A stretch of 64,000 nt of DNA from Phycisphaerales bacterium (lineage in GTDB: Bacteria; Planctomycetota; Phycisphaerae; Phycisphaerales; UBA1924). Positions 1 to 8,934 of the stretch are shown one piece after another; position 1 is the first letter of the stretch; every line of letters begins with the position of its first letter. The stretch is taken from NCBI GenBank assembly GCA_029260375.1, contig JAJDDI010000027.1, positions 1-64,000 on the forward strand. The letters run 5' to 3'. Position numbers and translations under genes: made by a program. The notes under the pieces were generated by a model that saw only the letters and a list, made by a program, of their open reading frames with translations, searched no databases and was not told where the DNA came from.

Positions 1-115
1 CCGCGGCGAGGTGGCCCGGTTGGGGCATGAGGCGCGTGAGGCGCTGGCCCTGTTCGGGCAGCGGGGCTCGGCGCTCTCGGACCTGGCGGCGTATCTCGAG
101 CGGCGCGGGGCGTAA
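1..115 (+). CDS. Polyprenyl diphosphate synthase, C-terminal end (partial)
   Basis: Only the last 37 codons are present; the frame enters from the left edge and stops at TAA (113-115). The tail, with EAREALALFG, then LSDLAAYLERRGA, is helical and resembles the C-terminus of farnesyl/geranylgeranyl diphosphate synthases, where a short helix of the type 'ALxPFGxxAxxLxxLAxYL' precedes the end. The next gene is dxs, the usual partner of ispA-type genes in isoprenoid clusters, which supports the call. The catalytic Asp-rich motifs lie outside the window, so the product chain length cannot be judged. Confidence 0.55.
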   Translation, partial: RGEVARLGHEAREALALFGQRGSALSDLAAYLERRGA

Positions 116-278
116 TCGCGGGCGTCGAATCCGAGAAAGCAGCGAACGACGCGTGGGTCCCGGTGTAGGTAGAAGGCGCCCCCCCCGCGTGGACGGCGGG
201 GACGTGTCCGGGTAGACTTGTTTCAAGAATCTTTGAAAGTTCCCGGGGGCGCCCGCCCCCGACGCGGAGCACGCACGG
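116..278. other. Leader region upstream of dxs
   Basis: This 163-nt gap holds two small inverted repeats: TTTCAA/TTGAAA near 221-238, and a GC-rich 7-bp stem at 244-250/255-261 just before the dxs start. TAGACT at 213-218 could be a -10 element. I see no thiamine-pyrophosphate riboswitch core, which can occur upstream of TPP-linked genes. Confidence 0.3.
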
Positions 279-2282
279 ATGTCGATTCTCAGCACACTGA
301 CCGGGCCTGCGGACCTGCGGAAGCTGCCGGTGGACCGGCTCCCGGAGCTGGCCGCGGAGATCCGCGAGTCGATCATCGCGCAGGTCTCCAAGACCGGAGG
401 GCACCTGGCGCCCAACCTGGGCGTGGTCGAGCTGACGATCGCGCTGCATTACGTGTTCGACTTCGCCTCCGACCGCCTGCTTTTCGACGTCGGGCACCAG
501 TGCTACCCGCACAAGCTGCTGACCGGGCGCCAGGGCCTGATGGACAAGCTGCGCACGCGCGAGGGCATGGCGGGGTTCCCCGAGCCGCTCGAGAGCGAGT
601 ACGACCTGTTCCGCGTGGGGCACGCGGGGACGGGGATCTCGACGGGCGTGGGCATGGCCAGGGGCGACACACTCAGCGGCGAGGCGTACGACCCGGAGAC
701 CAACCCGGACGGTCGTCGCGTGGTCACGCTCATCGGTGACGCCTCGATCGCCAACGGCGTGGCGATGGAGGGGCTCAACAACGCGGGGACGCTGCGCCGC
801 CAGATGCTGGTGGTGCTCAACGACAACGGGATGTCCATCAGCAAGCCACAGGGCGCGCTGGCGGGGTACTTCGACCGCGTGCGTGTGAGCCACGCGTACA
901 CGGACTTCAAGAAGGGCGCGCGAAAGATCCTCGGGAAGATCCCGGGTGGGGGTGTGCTGCAGGAGGCGTACCACCGGGCGGGCGAGATGACCAAGGCGAT
1001 GATCGCCGAGCACTCGTGGTTCGAGCACTTCGGGCTGGTGACGGTCGGGCCGATCGACGGGCACGACATCCCGACGCTCATCGAGTTCCTGAGCGAGGCG
1101 CGGGATCTGGACCGCCCGATGGTGCTGCACGTCAAGACGATCAAGGGCAAGGGCCTGGACGTGGCGGAGGACGACGCGACGCGGTTCCACTCGCCCAAGG
1201 CCTTTCGGGTGGAGCGCGACGAGCGGCTGGGCTGCCGGGTGGAGATGTCCAAGGGCGGACGCTCGTTTACCGCGGCGGTCGCGGACGCGGTCTGCGACGT
1301 GATGGCGCGCGACGAGAAGGTCGTAGCCTGCACCGCCGCGATGGCGGACGGGACGGGCATCGCCGAGGCGCTGACTCGGTTCCCCGACCGGACGTGGGAC
1401 GTGGGCATCTGCGAGTCGCACGCGATGGACATGATGGCGGGGCTGGCCAAGACGGGCGCCAAGCCCTTCTTCGCGGTGTACTCGACGTTCGTCCAACGCG
1501 CGTTCGACCAGGCGTTCCAGGAGGTCGCGCTGCAGGGGCTGGCGGTGCGTCTGCTGCTCGACCGCGCCGGCGTGGTCGGCGGCGACGGCGCGGTGCACCA
1601 CGGGTTCTGCGACGTGGCGTTGCTGCGAACACTCCCCGACGCGCTGCTCATGGCGCCGATCGACGAGGCAAGCCTGGTCGCTGCGATCGAGCTGATGAGC
1701 ACGTACGACGACGGGCTCAGCGCCGTGCGCTACCCGCGGGATACGGTCTCGGACCGGTTCGCCGGCGCCGCGTGCCCGGCGTTCGAGATCGGCAGGGCCC
1801 GCCTGCTCACGCCCGCGCACGCGGACCTGGACACGAACCGACCGGACGTCGCGGTGCTCGGGTTCGGTACGCCGGCGATGGACGCGATGGACGCCGTCGA
1901 TGGGCTCGGTGACGAGTACAACGTCGCGGTCTGGGACGCGCGGTTTGCCAAGCCGGTGGACGGGGCGCTGATCGAGGCGCTGCTCTCGCGCGGCATCCCG
2001 GTCGTGACGGTCGAGGACCACTCGGTCGTGGGCGGGTTCGGCGCCGCGGTGCTCGAGTGCGCGCAGGAGCGCGGGCTCGACGCGTCGCGGGTGATCCGCC
2101 TGGGGCTGCCCGACTCGTGGATCCTGCAGGACTCGCGGTCGAGCCAGCTGCGTGAGGCGGGGATCGACGCCGCCGGCATCGCCCAGGCGATCCGTGCGGC
2201 GACGTGCGCGGCGCGGGCGAAGCCGGCGACGCGGGCGCAGATCGAGCCGACGCCCGGCGTACGGGACGGGGCGAGCGTCTGA
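279..2282 (+). CDS. dxs: 1-deoxy-D-xylulose-5-phosphate synthase
   Basis: Thiamine-diphosphate enzyme that condenses pyruvate and glyceraldehyde 3-phosphate to DXP, the entry step of the MEP isoprenoid pathway; cytosolic. At 667 residues it is near full length for the family. Visible motifs are GGHLAPNLG (about 41-48, catalytic His), DVGHQCYPHK (70-79), a GDA...LNNAG...LNDNG stretch (153-184) in the place of the TPP/Mg-binding GDG...N motif, and the pyrimidine-domain block around DRAGVVGGDGAVHHG. The segment GHAGTGIS stands where E. coli DXS has GHSSTSIS. It starts at ATG with a weak upstream GGAG, after a probable polyprenyl synthase and 20 nt before nadK, so these probably form an isoprenoid/NAD(P) operon. 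Confidence 0.93.
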   Translation: MSILSTLTGPADLRKLPVDRLPELAAEIRESIIAQVSKTGGHLAPNLGVVELTIALHYVFDFASDRLLFDVGHQCYPHKLLTGRQGLMDKLRTREGMAGFPEPLESEYDLFRVGHAGTGISTGVGMARGDTLSGEAYDPETNPDGRRVVTLIGDASIANGVAMEGLNNAGTLRRQMLVVLNDNGMSISKPQGALAGYFDRVRVSHAYTDFKKGARKILGKIPGGGVLQEAYHRAGEMTKAMIAEHSWFEHFGLVTVGPIDGHDIPTLIEFLSEARDLDRPMVLHVKTIKGKGLDVAEDDATRFHSPKAFRVERDERLGCRVEMSKGGRSFTAAVADAVCDVMARDEKVVACTAAMADGTGIAEALTRFPDRTWDVGICESHAMDMMAGLAKTGAKPFFAVYSTFVQRAFDQAFQEVALQGLAVRLLLDRAGVVGGDGAVHHGFCDVALLRTLPDALLMAPIDEASLVAAIELMSTYDDGLSAVRYPRDTVSDRFAGAACPAFEIGRARLLTPAHADLDTNRPDVAVLGFGTPAMDAMDAVDGLGDEYNVAVWDARFAKPVDGALIEALLSRGIPVVTVEDHSVVGGFGAAVLECAQERGLDASRVIRLGLPDSWILQDSRSSQLREAGIDAAGIAQAIRAATCAARAKPATRAQIEPTPGVRDGASV

Positions 2283-2302
2283 GGACGCGAGGGGCTGCAC
2301 GC

Positions 2303-3175
2303 ATGGGACGCTCGGTGCTGCTGCTGGTGAATCGGGCCAAGCCCGGCGCGGACGACGCGGAGGCGCGGGTCTCGGCTCTCATCCGAAAGCATGGCGATCT
2401 CGTTGACGCGCTCGAGGCGATGTGCGACGAGGCGGCGCGGGACTGCTCGGGCGTGGACCTGATCGTGGTGCTGGGGGGCGACGGGACGCTGATGACCGCC
2501 GCGGGTCGGTACGCGTTGAGCGGCAGGCCGATCCTGGGCGTGAACATCGGTCGCGTGGGGTTCATGGCGGGGTTCGACCTGGACTCGCTCGATCGCCACG
2601 CGCCGGCGGTGTTCGGCGATGGCCCCCTCGATGCGCGCCAGGTCACGATGCTCAACGCGGAGATCATCGACGAGCACGGCAAGACCGCCGACACGCTCAG
2701 CGCGGTCAACGACTACGCGATCACGGCGGGCCCGCCGTACCGGATGATCACGCTCGAGATCGTCATCGACGGGCAGCCCGGCCCGATGGTCAGCGGGGAC
2801 GGGCTGGTCGTGTCCACGCCCATGGGATCGACGGCGTACAACGTGTCGGCGGGCGGCCCGATCGTGGCCCCGGGCGTGCCCGCAACGGTGATCACGCCCA
2901 TCGCGGCCCACTCGCTGAGCTTCCGCCCGATCGTCGTCGGGCACGAGCACGAGATCGAGATCCGCCTGCTCAACGCCAACCAGGAGAACGGGAGCGGGAC
3001 GGAGCTGGTCATCGACGGGCGCGGGCGGCGGCGGCTGACGCAGGGCAGCCGTGTGGTCGTGCGTGGCGATGGCCCCGAGATCGAGTTCGTAGGTGACCCG
3101 GACGTGAGCTACTGGCAGACGCTGATGCGCAAGATGGGCTGGGCGGCGCCGCCGCGCGGGCGCGACGGGGGTTGA
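2303..3175 (+). CDS. nadK: NAD kinase
   Basis: Phosphorylates NAD+ to NADP+ with ATP or polyphosphate. The diagnostic GGDGT is at residues 58-62 and NIGRVGF at 81-87. The downstream STPMGSTAYNVSAGGPI block and the PIAAHSLSFRPIV strand are typical of the C-terminal beta-sandwich domain. The frame stays open upstream into dxs. I chose the ATG that follows GAGGGG at a normal distance, giving 290 residues, a common length, and only 20 nt between the dxs stop and this start. NADPH demand of the MEP pathway makes the pairing with dxs sensible. Confidence 0.93.
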   Translation: MGRSVLLLVNRAKPGADDAEARVSALIRKHGDLVDALEAMCDEAARDCSGVDLIVVLGGDGTLMTAAGRYALSGRPILGVNIGRVGFMAGFDLDSLDRHAPAVFGDGPLDARQVTMLNAEIIDEHGKTADTLSAVNDYAITAGPPYRMITLEIVIDGQPGPMVSGDGLVVSTPMGSTAYNVSAGGPIVAPGVPATVITPIAAHSLSFRPIVVGHEHEIEIRLLNANQENGSGTELVIDGRGRRRLTQGSRVVVRGDGPEIEFVGDPDVSYWQTLMRKMGWAAPPRGRDGG

Positions 3176-3257
3176 TCCCGCCCCCCGGAATACTCGCGCC
3201 GGCTTGCGGGTTCGGACCCGACACCGGCCCGACGCGCCGGCAACAAGGGAACACACG

Positions 3258-4154
3258 ATGACGAGCCTTGCTGAGAGTGCGCCCGCGGGCGAGACGGTGG
3301 CGCTGCGCTGCATGGAGATCTGGGGCGGGAACCGCGCGGTCGATCAGGCGGCGAGTGTGCCCGGGATCGACGTGTACGTGCAGTCCACGCCGCACGACGG
3401 GGGCGCTTCGGGCGGGGATATTTACTACATCTCGCAGTGCGGGGCGGGGAACATCGCGCGGATCGTGCTCGCGGACGTCGCGGGGCACGGGGCGGACGTG
3501 TCCGAGCTGGCGCTATCGCTGCAGAAGATGATGCGCAAGCACATCAACACCGCCGACCAGACACAGTTTGCGCGCGATCTGAACCGTGAGTTCGACGCGA
3601 TCGAGACGGGAGGGCGGTTCGCGACGGCGCTGCTGGCGACGTACTGGGCGCCCACGAATCACCTGATCCTGGTCAACGCGGGGCACCCCCCGCCCCTGCA
3701 TTATCGCAAAGCCGAAGGACGCTGGTCGTCCGTGGAACGCGGCGCGGGCGAGGCGGGCGAGGTCGCAAACTTACCGCTGGGGGTCATCGCGCCCCTGGAA
3801 TACAGCCAGGACGCGATCGGGCTCGACGAGGGCGACATCGTGCTGATGTACACCGACGCGCTCGTCGAGGCGAGCGGCAGCGACGGCGTGCAGCTTGGCG
3901 TCGAGGGCCTGCTGGAGCTGGTGTCGGGCGTGGACGCGAGCGAGCCCGGACGGATCGCGGCGCAGGTTCGCGACCGAGTGCGCCAGGTGCGCGGCGGGAT
4001 GGACTCGGACGACGACGAGACGATCATCGTTCTCGAGCACAACGGGGGCGCCCCGCCCAGGCAGTCGCTGGGCGAGAAGCTGTCGATGATCGGCCGGATG
4101 GCGGGGCTCGGGCGGGTGTACCGGGGCGGGCTCGACGGCGCCAACGGGGCCTAG
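3258..4154 (+). CDS. SpoIIE/RsbU-type serine phosphatase
   Basis: A PP2C-like phosphatase domain of the SpoIIE family, which usually dephosphorylates an anti-sigma-factor antagonist in partner-switching regulation. The metal-binding strands are visible: SGGDIYYI, then VLADVAGHGADVSEL, GGRFATALLATYW, LVNAGHPPPLHYR, LPLGVI and GDIVLMYTDALVEA. There is no obvious sensor domain; about 40 residues precede the catalytic fold and a basic tail of about 40 follows. AAGGGA sits 7 nt before the chosen ATG. An in-frame TTG 54 nt upstream would add 18 residues. No anti-sigma or STAS gene is nearby, so the target is unknown. The stop codon shares CTAG with the convergent antiporter gene. Confidence 0.85.
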   Translation: MTSLAESAPAGETVALRCMEIWGGNRAVDQAASVPGIDVYVQSTPHDGGASGGDIYYISQCGAGNIARIVLADVAGHGADVSELALSLQKMMRKHINTADQTQFARDLNREFDAIETGGRFATALLATYWAPTNHLILVNAGHPPPLHYRKAEGRWSSVERGAGEAGEVANLPLGVIAPLEYSQDAIGLDEGDIVLMYTDALVEASGSDGVQLGVEGLLELVSGVDASEPGRIAAQVRDRVRQVRGGMDSDDDETIIVLEHNGGAPPRQSLGEKLSMIGRMAGLGRVYRGGLDGANGA

Positions 4155-6178
4155 GCGCCGGGCTCGGTGGGCGGCTCGTCCTCGCTGCCCTTGAACGCCA
4201 GGCCCGGGACGAACAGCTCGTCCGGGTTGACCAGCGCCACGAGCGTGTCGCCCGGCTCGGGCTCGGTCATGCGCGAGGCGGTGGCGATGACGAGCGATCC
4301 GGACTTGCGGACGATGAACAGCGCGAGGGTGTTGGGGCCGTAGAGGGTGCAGTAGTCGTCGTAGGTGAACTCGTCGGAGAGCGTGGTGGCCTTGATGATC
4401 CAGCCGTTGGCGATGCGCGACTCGAGCAGTGCGAAGTGGGCGCCGGGCTCGAAGAGCAGCCGCCCGAGGCGGTTGGTGTTGTCGGTGTCGGTCTTCTTCT
4501 TGGGCGCCTTGGATGGCAGGCGGTAGAGCTCGGACTTGTCGAAGTGCTCGGTGAAGCGCTGCAGGGCAAGGGCGTTGACCTCGTCGTTGGGCGTGACGGC
4601 CAGGGCGCGCCCGATGCCGCGCAGGTCCAGGTCCTCCACGGCGTGCTCGCTGAGGACGTTGGCGTGGATCGCGGGCAGGTGGGCCATGCGTGCGGCGTTG
4701 ATGTTGGCCCGGTTGGTGTCGATGAGCAGGACCGCGACGCCGCGGGCCCGGAGGTTCTCGCTCATGGCGCGGACCCAGCGTGGGGCGCCGATGAAGACGA
4801 TGCCCTGCGGGTCTTGGTCCGAGACGCCCAGGGCCTTGGCCAGCGGGGTGGCGGCCAGACCGTAGATCGTCACCGTGCCCACGATGACCATGAACGTGAG
4901 AGGGACGAGCAGCTCGCCGCCCTCGATGCCACGGCTCTCGAGCCCGAGGGCGAAGATCGAGGCGCCGGCGGCGGCGACGATCCCGCGCGGGGCGACGCAG
5001 GACACGAACAGCCGCTCGTTCCAGCTCAGGCCCGCGCCGATCGTGGAGACAAACACGCCAAGGGGCCTGCCCACGACGATAAGCACGACGAGCAGGGCGG
5101 CCATCGACCAGAGATCGACGCTGAGCAGTTCCGACATCTCCAGACGGGCGGCCAGCACGATGAACAGCGTGCTGATGAGCAGCACGCGGATGTTCTCCTT
5201 GAACTCGATGATGTGGCGGATGTCGGCGCTCTTCTGGTTGGCGAGGACCACGCCCATGGCGGTCACGGCGAACAGGCCCGACTCGGCCTGGAAGACGTTG
5301 GAGATGGTGAACGTCGCGATGACGAGCATGAGCGAGAAGGGGTTCTGCAGGAAGTCCGGGATCCAGTAGCGGCTCATCAGGCCCAGGAGCAGGACCGCCG
5401 AGAGGGCGCCCAGGCCCCCGCCGACGATGAGGGTCTTGACGATGCCCAGCACGATGGGCGTGACGGCGCTCTGCGTCTCGCCGATGAGGATGGCCTCGAA
5501 GACAAGCACCGCGGCGAGCACGCCGATCGGGTCGATGACGATGCCCTCCCAGCGGAGGATGGGGCCTACGGCGCCCGCGGGGCGGATGTGCGAGAGCATG
5601 GGTCCGATGACGGTCGGGCCCGTAACGATCACGATGGCGCCGAAGAGAATCGCGATCTGGGGATCGAGCTGGAAAAAGAAGAGCGAGGCGATGGCGGCGA
5701 CGGCCCAGGTGATGAGCGCGCCCAGGGTGACCAGGGCAACGATGGACCGCCCGACGCCCTTGAGCTGGCCGAAGCGGAGGGTGAGCCCGCCCTCGTAGAG
5801 GATCAGGGCGACGGAGATGCCCACCAGGGCCAGGAGCAGGTCCTCGCCGAAGAGCGTGTCGGGGCTGGGGGCCAGCTCCTCGAAGCCGGTCCCGGCGAGG
5901 AAGTAGCGGAGCACCGGGCCGGCGAGGATGCCGATGAGCAGCAGCAGCAGGATCGAGGGGATGCGGAAGCGCCAGGCGATCCACTGGGCGCTGACGCCCA
6001 GGATGACAATGGCCGCGAGGACGAATGGCATCGCCCTGCCCGACTCCGTCGCGGCGAGTGTCATCAACCCTGTGGCGCCAGTCATTTGCATCGGGGCCCC
6101 ATCCTGTGCCGGTCCCCCGTCCGTGGGGAACGCCCGGTGATCGGGCGGTCGGTGCGGCAAGAGGGTATCCGCTGACAC
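4151..6178 (-). CDS. CPA1-type Na+(K+)/H+ antiporter with C-terminal TrkA domains
   Basis: Polytopic inner-membrane antiporter. About 12 hydrophobic segments fill the N-terminal 400 residues, beginning at MPFVLAAIVILG. The ion-path motif region is visible as VTGPTVIGPML and WEGIVIDPIG, where the Asp would be the exchanged-ion ligand. A cytosolic Rossmann-like TrkA-N domain follows (VFIGAPRW...VLLIDTN) and then a TrkA-C-like end, the layout of NhaP2/CvrA-like K+/H+ antiporters gated by nucleotides. The GTG start used here has no clear ribosome site; an ATG 29 codons later, behind AGGATGGGG, is a good alternative and leaves a shorter cytosolic lead. It is divergent from argR. Confidence 0.85.
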   Translation of the reverse strand: MSADTLLPHRPPDHRAFPTDGGPAQDGAPMQMTGATGLMTLAATESGRAMPFVLAAIVILGVSAQWIAWRFRIPSILLLLLIGILAGPVLRYFLAGTGFEELAPSPDTLFGEDLLLALVGISVALILYEGGLTLRFGQLKGVGRSIVALVTLGALITWAVAAIASLFFFQLDPQIAILFGAIVIVTGPTVIGPMLSHIRPAGAVGPILRWEGIVIDPIGVLAAVLVFEAILIGETQSAVTPIVLGIVKTLIVGGGLGALSAVLLLGLMSRYWIPDFLQNPFSLMLVIATFTISNVFQAESGLFAVTAMGVVLANQKSADIRHIIEFKENIRVLLISTLFIVLAARLEMSELLSVDLWSMAALLVVLIVVGRPLGVFVSTIGAGLSWNERLFVSCVAPRGIVAAAGASIFALGLESRGIEGGELLVPLTFMVIVGTVTIYGLAATPLAKALGVSDQDPQGIVFIGAPRWVRAMSENLRARGVAVLLIDTNRANINAARMAHLPAIHANVLSEHAVEDLDLRGIGRALAVTPNDEVNALALQRFTEHFDKSELYRLPSKAPKKKTDTDNTNRLGRLLFEPGAHFALLESRIANGWIIKATTLSDEFTYDDYCTLYGPNTLALFIVRKSGSLVIATASRMTEPEPGDTLVALVNPDELFVPGLAFKGSEDEPPTEPGA

Positions 6179-6215
6179 GGGGCCGGACCCGGCGGGCGCT
6201 CTCGATGGTCATGCC

Positions 6216-6250
6216 TTGACATATATATGCATCTGATCGTATATTTATGC
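6216..6250 (+). promoter_or_regulatory. argR promoter with overlapping putative ArgR boxes
   Basis: TTGACA (6216-6221) and TATATT (6240-6245) are separated by 18 bp, one of the best sigma-70-type promoters in the window. Two AT-rich direct repeats, ATATATATGC (6221-6230) and ATATTTATGC (6241-6250), each preceded by TGA, lie 20 bp apart and overlap both hexamers. They stand out sharply in this GC-rich DNA and resemble paired ARG boxes, so autorepression by ArgR is likely. The expected start site is at or within a base of the ATG. Confidence 0.75.
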
Positions 6251-6251
6251 C

Positions 6252-6710
6252 ATGTCGAGGCAACGGCGCAGAGAGATTTTGGGCGAGCTGCTGCGGACGC
6301 GCCGGGTGGGCGATCAGGAGGAGCTGGTCGCGGCTCTTTGCGAGCGGGGCGAGCAGGTCACGCAGGCGACGGTCTCTCGGGATCTGGCCTCGATGGGCGT
6401 GGTCAAGGGCCCGGCGGGCTACATCCTGCCCACCACCCCCATGGGCGTGGACGGCCCGGGCGAACTGAAAATCGCCATCCGCAGGCACGCGACGCTGATC
6501 CGCCAGGCCGACTCGCTGGTGGTGGTGCGCACGGCGCCGGGGCACGCGGCGCTCGTGGGCGACGCGCTCGACCGCTGGCCCCCCACGGGCGTGGTCGGCA
6601 CCATCGCGGGCGACGACACCGTCATGATCGCGACGACGGGCTCGACGTCTGCCCGGCGCGTGTGCGCGGCGCTGGGCAAGCTGATGCGCGGTGAGGACGG
6701 CGACCTGTGA
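6252..6710 (+). CDS. argR: Arginine repressor ArgR
   Basis: Hexameric arginine-responsive regulator, 152 residues, the usual size. Residues 1-65 form the winged helix, with TQATVSRDLASMGVVK as the recognition region. The C-terminal half carries the oligomerisation and arginine-binding fold, including the GTIAGDDTVMIAT block with the Asp pair that contacts arginine. No Shine-Dalgarno sequence precedes the ATG, which falls at the predicted transcription start, so the message is probably leaderless. Its stop overlaps the GTG of the next gene by four bases, making it the first gene of the arginine operon. Confidence 0.92.
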   Translation: MSRQRRREILGELLRTRRVGDQEELVAALCERGEQVTQATVSRDLASMGVVKGPAGYILPTTPMGVDGPGELKIAIRRHATLIRQADSLVVVRTAPGHAALVGDALDRWPPTGVVGTIAGDDTVMIATTGSTSARRVCAALGKLMRGEDGDL

Positions 6711-7726
6711 CCCCCCCCCACTTCATCACGACGCAAGACTGGGGCATCGACGAGATTCGCGTGCTCATCGACCGGGCGCGTTCGCTTCGAGAGAGCCCTG
6801 TCCAGCACCTGCTCAAGAACAGGACGATCGCGCTGGTCTTCTTCAACCCGTCGCTGCGGACGCGGGCGTCGTTCGAGGTCGGGGCGTTCCAGCTCGGGGC
6901 GCACGCGGTGGTGCTCGAGCCGGGCAAGGGCGCGTGGGAGATGGCGTTCAACGACGGCGAGGTGATGGACGGGGAGGCCGAGGAGCACGTGCGGGAGGGG
7001 GCGCGGGTGCTCAGCGAGTACTGCGACCTGATCGCCGTGCGCCGCTTCCCGCTGTTTGCCGATTGGTCGATCGACCGCCAGGACCACGTGATCAAGGCCT
7101 TCGCCAGGCACGCGAGCGTGCCCGTGATCAACATGGAGACGATCACGCACCCCTGCCAGGAGCTGGCCCACGCGATGGCCCTTGGCGACCGGCTCGGGGA
7201 TCTGCGGGGCAAGAAGTACGTGCTGACGTGGACGTACCACCCGAAACCGCTGAACACGGCCGTGGCCAACTCCGCGGCGATGATCGCGACGCGGATGGGC
7301 ATGGACGTCACGCTGCTGTGCCCCGACGAGCGGTACGCGCTCGACGAGCGGTACATGAACACGGCGCAGAAGAACGCCCAGGCCTCGGGCGGGTCGTTCA
7401 CGATGTCGCACGACATAGACAGCGCCTACGACGGGGCGCACGCGGTCTACGCCAAGAGCTGGGGCTCGCTGGCGTTCTACGGCGACTGGGAGCGTGAGAA
7501 GCCGGTCCGCGACGCGAACAAGCACTTCATCGTGGACGAGACCAAGATGGCGCGCACGAGCGACGCGGTCTTTGGCCACTGCCTGCCGGCGCGGCGCAAC
7601 GTGAAGGCGACGGACGCGGTGTTCGATTCGCCGAGGTCGATGGTGATCGAGGAGGCGGCCAACCGGCTGCACGTCCAGAAGGCCCTGATGGCGACGCTGC
7701 TGGGCGCCCAAGGAGAGATCCGGTGA
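6707..7726 (+). CDS. argF': N-acetylornithine carbamoyltransferase
   Basis: Transfers carbamoyl to N-acetyl-L-ornithine to give N-acetylcitrulline, replacing ordinary ornithine carbamoyltransferase. The protein is close to the Xanthomonas enzyme throughout: FFNPSLRTRASFE (carbamoyl-phosphate site), INMETITHPCQELAH, VLTWTYHPKPLNTAVANS, VYAKSWG, and HCLPARRNVKATDAV with the lysine that is carboxylated in the Xanthomonas structure. Glu92 in DGEAEEH sits at the position that separates acetylornithine enzymes (Glu) from the Bacteroides succinylornithine enzymes (Pro), which argues for the acetyl substrate. GTG start, overlapping argR by GTGA; 339 residues. Confidence 0.93.
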   Translation: MTPPHFITTQDWGIDEIRVLIDRARSLRESPVQHLLKNRTIALVFFNPSLRTRASFEVGAFQLGAHAVVLEPGKGAWEMAFNDGEVMDGEAEEHVREGARVLSEYCDLIAVRRFPLFADWSIDRQDHVIKAFARHASVPVINMETITHPCQELAHAMALGDRLGDLRGKKYVLTWTYHPKPLNTAVANSAAMIATRMGMDVTLLCPDERYALDERYMNTAQKNAQASGGSFTMSHDIDSAYDGAHAVYAKSWGSLAFYGDWEREKPVRDANKHFIVDETKMARTSDAVFGHCLPARRNVKATDAVFDSPRSMVIEEAANRLHVQKALMATLLGAQGEIR

Positions 7727-8934
7727 GCAAGACCGCTGTTCTGGCGTTCTCGGGCGGGCTCGACACGAGCTTCTGCGTTCCGTACCTGAGAGACCAGGGC
7801 TGGGAGGTGGTCACGCTCTTCGTCGATACGGGCGGCGTGAGCGCCGAGCAGCGCGCCTGGATCGAGCACCGCGCCATGAGCCTGGGCGCCAAGCAGCACG
7901 TCACGCAGGACGCGGGCGACGAGCTGTGGGAGAGCTTCGTGACGCCGTTCGTGATGGGCGGGGTGAAGTACCAGGACCAGTACCCGCTGCTGTGCTCGGA
8001 CCGGTACGTGATCGTGTCGCGGGCCGTGGAGCTGGCGCACTCGATCGGGGCGCAGGCCATCGCCCACGGGTGCACGGCGATGGGCAACGACCAGGTCCGC
8101 TTCGACCAGTCCATCGGGTGCCTGACGGACCTGCCGATCATCGCGCCCGTGCGTGATTTGCAGGACCTGTGCGAGGAGCCGCGGGCGTACGAGATCGAGG
8201 CCCTCAAGGCGCTCGGGTTCGAGGTGAGCGCGGACGTCTCGACGTACACGATCAACGAGAACGTGCTGGGCGTGACGGTCTCGGGCTCGGAGATCGACGG
8301 GTTCGGCCCGCCGTCCGAGGCGACGCACCGACTCACCTCGCCCGCCGACCGCCTGCCCGCGGGGGCGATCAAGGTCCGGATCGGGTTCGAGGGCGGGCGT
8401 GTCGTGTCACTCGATGGCAAGGCGATGGGTGGGGCTGAACTTCTTGGTGAACTCAACGCGTTGCTCGGTCCCTCCGGGGTCGGGCGGGGCATCTACACGG
8501 GCGACACGGTCATCGGACTCAAGGGACGCATCGTGTTCGAGGCGCCCGGGCTCGAGGCGCTGCTGGTCGCGCACCGGGCGCTCGAGGAGTGCGTGCTCTC
8601 GCGCGAGCAGAACCGCTTCAAGCCCCTGGCGGCCCGCAAGTGGACGGATCTGGTCTACTCGGGTCTGTTCTTCGAGCCGCTGCGCGAGGATCTGGAGGCG
8701 TTCATCCGCTCCACGCAGTCTCGCGTGACGGGCGAGGTGACGATCCAGGCCCGCGGCGGGCGGTGCGAAGCGGTCGCGATCGACTCGGCGAACATCCTGC
8801 AGCGCGCCGGGGCGGTCTACGCCCAGCGGGCGGACTGGTCGGGCGCCGATGCGCTGGGGTTCATCAAGCTGGGAGGGCTGTCGAGCGCCATGGCGGCGGG
8901 CGCCGCGCGGGGGTCGGCGTGCTCGACGACGTAA
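7723..8934 (+). CDS. argG: Argininosuccinate synthase
   Basis: ATP-dependent ligation of citrulline and aspartate. The N-terminal pyrophosphatase loop AFSGGLDTSFC is at residues 8-18. The citrulline/aspartate region reads AIAHGCTAMGNDQVRFDQ, and YTINENVLGVTVSG follows. The sequence resembles the branch of ArgG found with acetylornithine-type arginine operons. At 403 residues it is at the short end of the family. GTG start inside the argF' stop (GTGA). The last codons overlap the start of the deacetylase gene by 16 nt, so the two are likely translationally coupled. Confidence 0.92.
   Translation: MSKTAVLAFSGGLDTSFCVPYLRDQGWEVVTLFVDTGGVSAEQRAWIEHRAMSLGAKQHVTQDAGDELWESFVTPFVMGGVKYQDQYPLLCSDRYVIVSRAVELAHSIGAQAIAHGCTAMGNDQVRFDQSIGCLTDLPIIAPVRDLQDLCEEPRAYEIEALKALGFEVSADVSTYTINENVLGVTVSGSEIDGFGPPSEATHRLTSPADRLPAGAIKVRIGFEGGRVVSLDGKAMGGAELLGELNALLGPSGVGRGIYTGDTVIGLKGRIVFEAPGLEALLVAHRALEECVLSREQNRFKPLAARKWTDLVYSGLFFEPLREDLEAFIRSTQSRVTGEVTIQARGGRCEAVAIDSANILQRAGAVYAQRADWSGADALGFIKLGGLSSAMAAGAARGSACSTT

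Noticed and set aside
116-278. Thiamine-pyrophosphate riboswitch upstream of dxs
   Set aside because: The conserved CUGAGA and related junction motifs are absent; only simple hairpins are present.
3771-6545. A 924-codon minus-strand frame spanning the antiporter and argR
   Set aside because: It is in a different frame from the antiporter and its translation is Arg/Pro/His-rich noise.
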